Assembly (NCBI GenBank): GCA_902806575.1
Contig: CADCXD010000004.1
Span: 1,550,001-1,614,000 of the forward strand
Direction of reading: 5' to 3'
DNA length: 64,000 bases
DNA from: Jackrogersella multiformis
Lineage: Eukaryota; Ascomycota; Sordariomycetes; Xylariales; Hypoxylaceae
Below are positions 12,105 through 22,021 of this stretch, one piece after another; position 1 is the first letter of the stretch, and every line of letters starts with the position of its first letter. A program made the translations under genes and the position numbers. The notes under the pieces were generated by a model that saw only the letters and a list, made by a program, of their open reading frames with translations, was not told where the DNA came from and made no database searches.

Positions 12105-13944
12105 TCAATCTTGAATTATATGCTCTCCCGGTGGCACGCCCGCCTTCCACCTATACGACGAGGCGATATGCTCGTCGAGTGGACCAGTCTGCCCCGGCTT
12201 CTGGTAGAAGTTCTCCCTGTAAGTCCCTCCGGGTACGGCGTAGTCGTCCCAGAATAAGCCTCGGCTGCGGAGCTCGGGGATCAGGAGCTCGATGATGTCC
12301 TTGAACGACTGGGGGAAGAGTGCATATGCCTGAAACCCATGCTGTAAGACAGGAATGCTTCGCTAGTAAGCATGCGAGCTTGGATGTGGTACTTACAAAG
12401 TTGAACCCGTCGACGTCCGCTTCAGCGACCCAGGTTTCGAGCCCGTCGGCCACCTGCGAGGGCGTGCCGACGAAAATGGGCCCGTTGCCCCCGATAGCGA
12501 CGTGATCTGCGACGGTCTGCCTCGTCCACTTCGAAGTCCCCGGCGAGAATTTCGCATAGGCCTCAACGGTCGACCTAGAGCACCTAAGTTAACACCAAGA
12601 GAAACAGGGGTACGTCCAGACATGCTCACCGCACAGCGTTGCTCTCGACCTGCCTCAGCTCCTCGTCTTCCCCGTACTTGCTAAGGTCCATGCCGGTCCA
12701 GCCGCCGAACAGGGCGAGGGCGCCCTCGTGCGAGGCGTACTTCCGGTAGTCCGCCAGCTTGGCCTGGGCCTCCTCCTCCGTGCGCCCCAGGATCGGCGTC
12801 ACCAGCGCGAGGACCTTGATGTTCCGCGGGTCCCGGCCGTACGTGGTCTTCGCGAGCTCGCGGATCTCCGCGATGCTCTTGGCGCACACCTCCGGGGCGT
12901 GCGCCGACACGAAGATCGCCTCGGCGTGCTGCGCCGCGAACTGCTTCCCGGCGCGAGACGTGCCCGCCTGGAGGATCAGAGGCGTCCGCTGCGGGCTCGG
13001 CTGGCAGATGTGCGGCCCGGGCACCGTGAAGAACTTGCCCTGGTGGTTGATCGGCCTCACTAAGTCTGGCTGGGTATAGATGCCCGACGCGCGATCTAGC
13101 TTCACGGCGTCGTCACGCCATGACGACTCCAAGAGCTTGTAGATCACCTTGATGTATTCTTCGGCTTGTGCGTAGCGGTCATCGTGCTACCATTGATCTC
13201 CTTAGAGCCTTCTCCTTATTAAAGGAGTATAGATTAGCTTACTTTAGGTTGCTCTGAGAAGCCCATGTTTCTGGCAGCCGAGTCAAGATAGCTCGTGACA
13301 ATCTAGACATTCGTTCAGCTCAATGTCTATATGTGTCATTTCAGGGTCCTTCTTAGCTGACATTCCAACCTAACCTACGTGCCATTAGTATATGATCCTG
13401 CAACTTGTGGGCTCAGAACACACCGTCCTTTGCTCAGATGGTCGACTGTTGACAGACGCCTCGCAAAATGATATGGCTGCTCGTAAGTGGTCGAAGCCGT
13501 GACACCGAAGCCTATGCTCTCTGTTGCCGCAGCCATGGCGGCAACGACGGAGAGAGGTTCATTCACTGGCCATTGAGCACCGGAGATCTTTGAGGGATCT
13601 AACGAATTGCTATACACGTCGTATCCTCCTATCGCCGCAGTTAGTCATCATGAGCAGCTAACACTAAGGACTGGTCGATCCAAACCAAGGACGTCAGCAA
13701 TGAAGATTCCATGGAACTTGGCCTTCTCTAGCAACTTTGCCAGCTCGACCCAGTGTGATACTTCGTTGAAGCGCCACGATTGGTCGTCTGGATGCCGCCA
13801 TAGACCAGGGCTCTGATGACCGCTGCCTATATAAGATACGGTATAAGTCGGTGTACGTCAGTCGTTCTTAGAGTAGTCGCACTTACACATCTCTACGAAG
13901 GCATTGAGCACAAGGCTCTTCTTCGGTTTTGCGTCGCTGCTCAT
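12105..13944 (-). CDS. FMN-dependent luciferase-like monooxygenase (DszA/NtaA-type family)
   Basis: A 478-residue enzyme of the bacterial luciferase-like superfamily. Family members use reduced FMN, supplied by a separate reductase, and O2 to oxidise sulfur-, nitrogen- or carbon-containing substrates; the substrate here is unknown. Eight exons on the minus strand: 13887-13944, 13686-13826, 13424-13628, 13362-13374, 13243-13302, 12630-13186, 12397-12574, 12105-12329. All junctions are GT...AG and the joined frame is open. Family blocks in order: L-N-A-F-V-E-M-C-S-G-H-Q, A-D-V-L-G-G-Y-D, S-G-A-Q-W-P-V-N-E-P, S-T-V-D-H-L-S-K-G-R, G-W-N-I-V-T-S, P-S-P-Q-R-T-P, Q-A-G-T-S, H-A-E-A-I-F-V, G-W-T-G-M-D-L. 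Length is normal for the family. It lies in tandem with a paralogue 750 bp upstream. Exon 4 is only 13 nt. Exon 6 is much richer in GC than the 5' exons. Confidence 0.9.
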
Positions 13945-14693
13945 TGTTTCCTATCTCTATCTGGTCTGTTTAGAACGTAGTAATCTGATTTACTGACGAT
14001 ATTATCCGCTTATTTCATCGGGAGAGCGGATGAGATGCACACTCGACAGTACCGGTGTCACACATCTGGTCGATATCATGGCCTCCGAATGCCGGCGGCC
14101 CTATCCGCTAGCCTCTGCCGCGCGATATTGCGTCGGAAGCATGTGCGCGTTGCAAATCGCATGGTTTGGCGTTCCGGCTGCTTGGCCGTGATCACGCAAC
14201 ATGGCGACTTCGATCACGCAATAGAGAGCTAGAGCTCGGGCGGGGTTCTCCAATATGCTTTGTTACACCACGATACTCTTTATGGCTCCGGTGTAAGGAG
14301 ATACCAGAGTAAGTAATAAGGCGGGGAAGCGGTAGGTAATGTTCTTTGAAATTGTAGTAGTTGTATACCTCCTCTCTAGGTTGGAGGCACTCCTGAGAGA
14401 CCATAGAGCGGACCCCCTTGGCGTACTTCTCTTTGATTTACATAGATTTGACCAGTCAATTAATAGAGTATTTACAAGATGATTATAATAAATATGCTTC
14501 CTTTAATTCTATATTTTATTATTGGAAATTGTTATTATTCTTGTTGTATAAAAAAACGTGTGTTGATTAGGTAGGTATATCCATTGCCACATCCGCATAC
14601 CTAGGCATATGCTAGGTCGGTACAATATTCTTCGTGGACCCTTCAACTGACCACGTTAAGAATTTATATAAGAATAGAGAGTACAATAGCTAC
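13945..14693. promoter_or_regulatory. Spacer between the two luciferase-like monooxygenase genes
   Basis: A 749-bp non-coding stretch. It should hold the promoter of the downstream FMN monooxygenase (starting at 13944) and the 3' end of the upstream one. It contains an AT-rich tract near 14450-14560. No specific binding site is assigned. Confidence 0.5.
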
Positions 14694-16392
14694 TTAATTA
14701 TCACCCTCTTTAGCAGGCTCTTCCTTAACGTATGGTGGATCCTCCTGGTATCGATCATACTTATAGGCAGACCCAGTATGGTCGTCCCTAAGCCCCTTTT
14801 GCCCCTTACCGTATATCCTCTCTCTCGCAGTCAAATCCTCCCCTTCCTGCGGAGCGTCTGGATAAATCCCGCGACGTCGTAGTTCCGGAATCAAGAGCTC
14901 GACCACTTCCTCGAATGTCCCAGGGGTAGTCACGTAGCCGATATTGAACCCGTCCAGGTCCCCTTCCCGTATCCAGCGCTCCATGTCATCGGCGACGGTC
15001 TGAGGGCTTCCGATCGCGATGTGCCCTAGGCCGCCGATAGACGCTTTCTGGGCAATCACGCGGGGCGTCCACTTTGGTATGTCCTCGCTCGTGGTGGTGA
15101 ACGCGTCGAGGATGCTGCGCACCTTGTTGGCCTCCAACGAGTCCGCCGCGCTCACCTCCTGGTCCAGAGGGATCTTGGACAGGTCGATCCCGGTCCACCC
15201 GCTAACTAGCACGAGGCCCCCGATAACCGAGGCATACTTTTTCAGTTCTTCGTACTTCGCGCGCGCCTCCTCGTCCGTGCGCCCGATGATCGGGGTGTAG
15301 GTCGCGAAGAACTTGATCGAGCGCGGATCCCTACCTTTAGCGGCGGCCAGTTCTCGGATCTTGGTGACTTTGGGCCGGAGAATGGATGGCGAATGGGAGG
15401 ATACGAAAATGGCCTCTGCATGCGTAGCGGCAAATTCGGAGCCTGCCGATGAAGTCCCAGCTTGGAAGAGGAACGGGGTCCGCTGGGGAGACGGATCGAC
15501 AATGTGCCGCGTGTTTATGGAGAAGTATTTTCCCTTATGGTTGATCGTGCGAATCTTGTCCGGATCCGCGTAGCTGTCGTTCTCCGGGTCAGGAGACACG
15601 GCATCGTCCGCCCACGATCCCTCCCAGAGCCTATGCGTAGATGTCTCTTTAAGTCTCACCGCATTTCTATATGACGGGTCCTAATACGTACTTGTATAAT
15701 ACCCTCAAATACTCGTCAGCTTGACGATAGCGCTCATCATGCTCGATAGGATTCTCAAGACCAATGGCTTTGAAGGCCGCCTTCTTCCAGGAGGTGACTA
15801 TATTCCAGCCAAACCGGCCACCCGTAAAGTGGTCGCTTTCAGAACAATTAGTACCTATTGGCATTTTTATTTAAACGAGTTGTTCCATATTTTCTTACAG
15901 TGTAGAAAAGCGTTTCGCCAGCAGAAATGGGGGCTCGAAAGAAGTCGATGCGGTAATGGCGAAAGACAGATTCTTCGTCACGGCTGCCATCGCTGTGATC
16001 GGCTGGTTCCCAATATTCAATAAGTTCTGAACAAACCAGACAAGTATTCATTCCAATAGACCTACAATTGTCGGATCAGTTACGGGCCACTGGGCGGCTC
16101 GTCTAATACAGTTGTCGAGGCTCCCCTCGTAGGTGTCATAGCCGCCATACGTATCCGCGAGAAATAAAGCATTGAATCCTCCCCTATCTAGTAATTTTGC
16201 CAGTTCTATCCAATAGTTCAGGTTACGCTTCGTAGCCGACTTATCGATGGGATTCTAACTTACTATTAGTGAGATATAAGTATTGAAAAAGGACTGGACA
16301 CTCACTTTCCATTGGCCAGGTGAGAGATGGCCAATAGTGGACATATCAAATGCATTCAAGAAAATAGTCTTCTTTTCCTCTGAGGAAGTCAT
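14694..16392 (-). CDS. FMN-dependent monooxygenase, nitrilotriacetate monooxygenase component A-like
   Basis: A 486-residue luciferase-like FMN monooxygenase. Five exons: 16306-16392, 16066-16254, 15899-16002, 15692-15835, 14694-15630; junctions are GT...AG and the frame is continuous. It starts M-T-S-S-E-E-K-K, followed by L-N-A-F-D-M-S-T-I-G-H, the standard N-terminus of the NtaA/SnaA/DszA family. Further blocks: A-D-T-Y-G-G-Y-D, A-A-Q-W-P-V-T-D-P, G-G-R-F-G-W-N-I-V-T-S-W-K, P-S-P-Q-R-T-P-F-L-F-Q-A-G-T-S-S, A-E-A-I-F-V-S-S-H, G-W-T-G-I-D-L-S-K, D-G-F-N-I-G-Y-V. Relatives oxidise chelators, sulfones or amines with FMNH2; the substrate cannot be read from sequence. It is diverged from the gene at 12105-13944, so this is an old paralogue pair. 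It shares a 476-bp upstream region with the divergent FAD monooxygenase at 16869. Confidence 0.92.
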
Positions 16393-16868
16393 ATTGAAAT
16401 ATTTCTAGGCCTAATTAACCTAGAATGTTTGTTTGTTTCTGTATGTTTTTCTTGGAGATTCAATGGAGTTACTATTGATAGGCAATCGTTATATGTAGCC
16501 GTTAACGCCGAGCTGGTAATGATATAGATATAATCGTTCCATACCGGCATATCTATCACGACATTCTACCAGTTACAATGCAACGATAATGCGTAAAGTA
16601 TGGTGTCAACGACGAGCTTGATTATTACCCGAGCGTCCTATAGCGGAGGTGCAAAGAGGCGGGGCCTATTGCGTGCTTCGCCTACAGAAGACGTATTGGG
16701 TGTGCGATATAGCAATAGTCGAATGATAACGTCGCTCAAGATAACTTCAATCTAACGGCTATAAGTCTACGGCTCTGGCCGGTTAAGATTAGGACGGATA
16801 ACCTCATAAATTCAACCAGTTGAATTTTTGTTGTCTCTACCGTGTGAAGGTTGAACTCACTTGTCAAT
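16393..16868. promoter_or_regulatory. Bidirectional promoter region
   Basis: A 476-bp region between the divergent starts of the FMN monooxygenase (16392, minus) and the FAD monooxygenase (16869, plus). Head-to-head starts this close suggest shared control. It contains one CGG-N6-CCG inverted repeat, listed separately. No riboswitch or other structured element was seen. Confidence 0.6.
16770..16781. promoter_or_regulatory. CGG-N6-CCG dyad, candidate Zn2Cys6 factor site
   Basis: An inverted CGG...CCG pair with a 6-bp spacer, 88 bp upstream of the FAD monooxygenase start. Fungal binuclear zinc-cluster regulators bind such pairs, and a 6-bp spacer is the Ppr1-type arrangement. A single short match can arise by chance, so this is only a candidate. 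Confidence 0.3.
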
Positions 16869-18793
16869 ATGACAGTCGACAGCTTGGAGAAGACTCCTGC
16901 TACAAATGGGGTGACATCACCCTCATTAGTACAAGGAGAGTCGGAAAACTCGACAAATGGCATAAAAGTACCAACAGTCGAGAATATAAAAGATACGGTC
17001 GAGTCGCTACTCAAGGAACCAGAGTCATCCAGCTATCCTATCCCAAGTATCTCACTGGAGCAGCGCTATATCGATGAGCCAAGGCAGCTAAGGGTAGCTG
17101 TCATTGGCGCAGGGCTTACCGGTGTCCTGGCTGGCATATTGCTTCCTGCTAAAGTTCCGAATATAAAGCTTACGATATTCGAGAAGAATGCTGACGTGGT
17201 GAGTGATATTTTCGATCACCGAGATATCATACTCCTGCTAATTGGACATAGGGCGGCACGTGGTTTGAGAATATATACCCGGGAGTCAGATGCGACGTGC
17301 CGGCGCATGTGTACCAAACCAGCTTTTCCCCTAACACTCAATGGTCGGAGCAATTTGCGCAGGGTCGCGAGATCAGGGATTACTGGCAGGGGCTTGCACG
17401 GAAGTACGATGTGTATCAGTATCTGAAGGTCTCCCAGAAGGTAGAAGAGCTGAGGTGGGACGAGAAGGGGTCGGTCTGGAACTTGAAAGTGCACAATCTC
17501 AGCACGGGAGAGACCTCCAGCCAGGAGTTTGACTTTGTGTTGACTGCTGTCGGTCGCTTCAACGCCTGGAGACTGCCTAATTACCCTGGGATAAACGACT
17601 TCAAGGGTCTCCTCCGACATGCGTCTAACTGGGATCCAAATTTCGACCCTGCTGGAAAACGAGTCGCGATTATCGGTAACGGAGCCAGTGGAATACAACT
17701 GACCGCCAACATCCAGAAGCATGTCCAGCACCTGGATCACTACGCCCGAAACAAGACCTGGGTCACGGCCTCGTTCGCAGGCGACGAAACTTCCATCAAA
17801 CCCATCCCCATATCCGCCGAGCTCCGGGAGTCGTTCAAGGATCCCAACGAATACGTCAAGTTCCGGAAGGACCTGGAGTCCAAATACTGGAGGGGGTTCT
17901 CCAGCTGGCTCAAGGGATCCGAGCTGAACGAGAAGTCCCGCGAAGAGTTCACCGAGCTTATCAAGAAGCGCCTAGCCAAAAGACCTGACCTCGTCAAAGA
18001 TATCATCCCGGACTTCTCCCCCCACTGCCGGCGGCTTACCCCGGGGCCCAACTACTTCGAAGCCATCACGGAGGACAACGTCGAGTACATCCAGACGCCG
18101 ATAAAGCGCTTCACGGAGACCGGGATCGAGACGGCCGACGGCAAGCACCGCGAGGTCGACGCGATCTTCTGCGCCACCGGCGCGAACGTCGACATGGTGT
18201 TCCCGTTCAGCGTCTGGGCGCACGGCAAAGACCTGTCGGCGCTGTGGCAGCAGGACGGCGAGTACGGGTTCCCGTACACGTACCTGGGGGCGGCGACGCC
18301 GGGGTTCCCGAACCTGGGCTTCGTGCACGGGCCGCACGGGTCGGGGCGGTCGGGCACGGTGCCGCACAGCGTGGAGGTGCAGCTGGCGTTCTTCGCGAAG
18401 CTGCTGCGCAAGGTCGGGCGCGAGGGCATCCGGACGGTCCAGCCCCTGCGCAAGGCCGCCGACGACTTCGTCCAGTACTCCGACGCCTTCTTCGCCACCA
18501 CCGTGCTGTCCGAGAACTGCAGCTCCTGGTACAACAGCGGCCGCGCCGGCAGCCGCATTCATGGCCTCTGGCCCGGGAGCGCCGCCCACGTCACCATCGT
18601 ATACCGCGACCCGCGGTGGGAGGACTGGGAGTACGAGTACCTCTCCGAGACCGGGAACAGGCTAATTTGGTACTTCGGCACCGGGTGTACTAAGAAGGAG
18701 CAGGATCTCGATGCTGATATCACGCCGTATATCAAGGACCCGGCTAGTATCGACTTGCGGGATTTGCATGAGAAGTGGTGGGATCTGCCTTGA
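16869..18793 (+). CDS. Baeyer-Villiger-type FAD/NADPH monooxygenase
   Basis: A 623-residue flavoprotein from exons 16869-17198 and 17252-18793. The 53-nt intron runs GTGAGT to CATAG with a CTAAT branch. An FAD Rossmann motif G-A-G-L-T-G lies at residues 80-85 and G-G-T-W-F-E-N at 111-117, followed by Y-P-G-x-R-x-D-x-P. The Baeyer-Villiger fingerprint F-x-G-x-x-x-H-x-x-x-W-D is at 227-238, and the NADPH Rossmann G-N-G-A-S-G at 252-257. A-T-G-A-N lies further on. The family inserts oxygen next to a ketone or hydroxylates substrates with NADPH and O2. The extra N-terminal stretch of about 70 residues is Ser/Thr/Glu-rich and lacks a clear targeting signal. GC content rises sharply in the second half (about 18100-18600). 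It is divergent from, and probably works with, the adjacent FMN monooxygenases. Confidence 0.92.
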
Positions 18794-19669
18794 AGTGGGT
18801 CAATTTTCGAGTACTGCTCTCACCAATCTACATATTTTTGCCTGGCTCATTAGGGGCTGCAATCTAGTGTATGGAGTTATTCCGGAGCAGAGAGACGAGG
18901 GGTATTCGAAGGAAGGCGATTCAACTTCTACTGTCTATTGTGAGAGCAGCACGAAAGGCTAGCACTAGACTGACGGTATAAATAGAATCTCATAATAAAC
19001 GCGATTTGGTTTTGATCGATGGCATTCGTATATTTCAGTTCCACTGTGCGAGTCTTCCGGGCATCCAACCCCTTTTGGTATTTTTTGTATATACACTCAA
19101 CAAACCCTCTGGATCTGTTGATATTTCCTGGTTTAATCTCATGAATACTCGTTAAGAAGATATCAAATCTATCATGGTAGGGCTTCGATAATAGAAGGGG
19201 TCCAGGGGTCCAGTTTCGTGTAGGTAATCGGCGTGATTCGAGGGCTCGCAGCACACTGAATAACAGGATTATAAACCGAACACAGTCGACGAACCTCGTA
19301 TGGTCGAATTTAAACAAAGAACTAGTCATCCCGGCATCTCGTATATAATGTTATTACGAGGCTTAGGCGGCGCAGGAAGAATCGCATAACACCAAAATAC
19401 CTATAATAGAAATCAAATAAACAGATACTTGTAAATTTCATAGGGTATAAGTACTAATGCCGAGTTTCCAAACGACTTTCAACCTCATTGCCTCCCTTAA
19501 GGACACATTTCGATGCGAGATTTTGATGATCGGGAACGTGCCTATGTAGCGTCGTCGGCTCTGAGGATGAGGATGAGCATCGAAATATCGGCGGCACACA
19601 AACGTGTACCCATGCCTTCCAGAGAAAGCAGGCAGCATAATATCAGACCGGAGTACCGTGCATAGCAAC
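18794..19669. other. Convergent intergenic spacer
   Basis: Lies between the 3' ends of the FAD monooxygenase (+) and the gene at 19670-20715 (-). One minus-strand frame of 133 codons (18928-19329) is open, but it has no recognisable domain and odd composition, so I treat it as non-coding. Confidence 0.55.
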
Positions 19670-20715
19670 CTAAGCTCCGCCGCCGCCGCCGCCGCCACCA
19701 CTGCTGTTGTTGCGCTGCCGCCTCTCCCGGTCCCAGATCCTCAGCGCCGTCATCACGGCCATGATGGCCCAGCGCTCGCCCAGCACGCCGTTCGCGCCGC
19801 TCCCGAGGAACTGGAATTTGAGTACTTTCGTCAGGCTCCCGCTGTTCCAGCACCACTGTTGCGGCACGAGTTAGTAATCAGATTAGGTTTCGAGCAAAGA
19901 TTTCAACTAGGATTTCAAGTAAGAAGATCAGAGGGTGAGGGTGTATGTTGTATGTCAAGAGTGAGTGAAAATCCAAAACGAGTAACAGATCCTGCATCAC
20001 CTACCACAGCAACAACCTCCCTCCCGTCACTCGCCGTAACGCCGCCCTTCACGAACGTGCCCTTGTCCCCAACCCCGCCGGGCGCCTCCGGAGACAGCCT
20101 CACCAGCTTCCACCCAGACCTCCTACCCCCCAGCGCGTTGACCGCGCCGCCGGACGTATGGCGCCACTCGAAGGGCTCCCTGCGGGCGGCGGCGCCCACG
20201 CCCGCCTCGACGGAGAACACGTACGCGTTCTGCCCGAACCCGCCGGCGGCCTCCATCTTCTCCTGCGCCGCCGCGGAGCCCTGGTTCTGCGACGACGAGG
20301 GCTTGGGACCGGAGTTGGAGTTGGCGGCGCGGGCGGGAGGCAGGGTGACGACGGCGCTGTTGCCCCACCCGGACCGCTCGACGGCGGCGAGGGGCGGGTG
20401 GTCGGCGCTGGGCCCGTTGTGCACGATGACGTCCGGCTTGCCCGACCACCCCGAGTGCAGTACGACGGCGTACAGCGGCGTCGCCTGGTGCACGCCAAGG
20501 GTGAACTGCCGCTGGGTCCAGCTGGACTCATTGTACATGTTGAAGGCGGGCGGGAATTGGCGGTTGATCTGCTGTGTTGGCGGTGGCAGTGATGGCGCTA
20601 CTACCTGCCGCTGAGGGGGAGCGTGTTCCTGGACCGCCGGCGACGGCGAGTTGTCGAATGAGTACGGGGGTGGCGGGTCGTCCTTAGCTTTTGCTTCCCC
20701 TGGGTGGTCGGCCAT
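19670..20715 (-). CDS. Conserved-looking fungal protein with W-T-Q-R-Q-F core and poly-Gly tail
   Basis: Two exons, 20005-20715 and 19670-19855, give 298 residues. The 149-nt intron starts GTAGGT, has a TTACTAACT branch and ends CAACAG. The start at 20715 (M-A-D-H-P-G) is preferred to an in-frame ATG 87 nt upstream because the added residues look like translated leader. The N-terminus is acidic and Pro-rich (P-P-P-P-Y). The middle alternates strand-like segments (L-Y-A-V-V-L-H-S-G-W, V-I-V-H-N-G-P, F-E-W-R-H-T) with Ala/Gly-rich linkers, and exon 2 holds a helical Trp-rich stretch (W-A-I-M-A-V-M-T-A-L-R-I-W-D). The beta-rich layout recalls the tubby/LURP-one fold, but this is a guess. It ends in eight consecutive Gly encoded by a GGC/CCG-type repeat. 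Function unknown. Confidence 0.75.
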
Positions 20716-22021
20716 AATGCGGGTGTGGGGGAGTGTTGTGTAGGTAGATTGAAGGGATGAATACCTGGTATGTTTAATATATGTGTGAAAGTTTAGAAAC
20801 ACGATAAGTTAAGGACCTATTTAATTGAGATATTTAATTAATTGGAATGTTTAAATCAAGTAGATAAAATTCGTCAAGGTAGTCGTGATGGACTTGCTTT
20901 TTTCTTGTCATCCTTCCTTCTCTCTATAAGTAAATGAAAAGTCCTACCGCTGTGTAACCACCATGTACGTATACATACCTACAACCAGCATCATCGGTAA
21001 GTCTTTACAGCCGAGTGCTCCTTCCGTACCCGCCTCACCTGACAACCTTAGGAAGCCATGTGGTATAAGGCTTGATCCTTCGAGAGGCGGTGCTTGCCAA
21101 TTTAGTATAACGCAAACAATCGCCTGTCCAGTCTAGCAAGGAATCGACAAGCGCTCCATCTTTTCTGGACTAGGTTATTCGCTGAGAGTATAATAACGCA
21201 AACGCATATAAAATACCTACCTACCTACCTAAGGTAGGTACTAGGTATAACATTGATAAGAGTGAAATATGACAGTGTTCGAGTATGAAGTGACTTTATC
21301 TAGATAATTATCTGCCTATCCCTACTTAGGTCTAGGTAGGTACCTATCTATCTAGGTATGCAGGGGGAATTGAGGCGTCGGTCTCAGGCTCAGCCCTATC
21401 CGCTTGGAACTTCTTCAAGCTAAATATTTCCTAATCTGTCTTGTTTAATGACTGTGTCTCTGAGACCACACGTCATGGCTTACCTGGATACCCTACTAGC
21501 TGGAAGCCTCGTCAAGCTTAGTCGGTAAAAAAAAAACGGCTTGGCACACGTTCACGCGGGGCCGATATAATAGTTTAAAACTCAAAGATGGATATAGATA
21601 AATCAAATTCATAGGGTATTAAAATACTAGTACAACGTAGCTCTAGGATAAAGTACTAAACGACCATCCGTGGAGTACGAGTACGCGGCAGTACTCCTTA
21701 TTACGTATCAGTGTGTCGACGGAGTCATCGACGCCAGCAAACCATCCTTTTTCCAGCGGTAAACCATCCATAGAATGCATAGGGGGGTATAGGGGGTATA
21801 GTGCAAGAACCATCCATCAACATCTCCACGCTTGCGCCTCGCAGCCCACTATGGGCGAACACCAGCGTTCCTCGGAAACAAAAGAAATTTGATATTAACT
21901 AGGTCTTTGTCGCGACCTGAACGATGCTTGGGGGCGGGGATGAACCCCCCAAGAAGAGGGTAGTCCGTTTTCTACCTTCTAGGGCTTGTCAAGCGATGTG
22001 TCAAAGAAGCAGCTGTGTCCC
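20716..22021. other. Intergenic region
   Basis: About 1.3 kb without a recognisable gene. Palindrome clusters occur at about 21218-21250 and 21320-21360 (CTACCTACCTA...GGTAGGTA, TACCTATCTATCTAGGTA). The left part should contain the promoter of the minus-strand gene starting at 20715. Confidence 0.55.

Noticed and set aside
12105..13944. FMN monooxygenase as a broken pseudogene because it appears as several short open frames
   Set aside because: Eight exons with GT...AG junctions and phases that match throughout rebuild one 478-residue protein with every family block present, so the breaks are introns.
14694..15659. A separate 321-codon monooxygenase starting M-R-L-K-E-T
   Set aside because: Those first residues come from translating an intron. 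The family alignment continues upstream through four more exons to 16392.
17972..18589. 205-codon minus-strand frame inside the FAD monooxygenase gene
   Set aside because: Antisense shadow of the GC-rich segment; the plus strand carries the clear enzyme.
18928..19329. 133-codon minus-strand frame between the FAD monooxygenase and the next gene
   Set aside because: No recognisable motif, poor start context and intergenic-like composition. A decayed transposon fragment is possible but unsupported.
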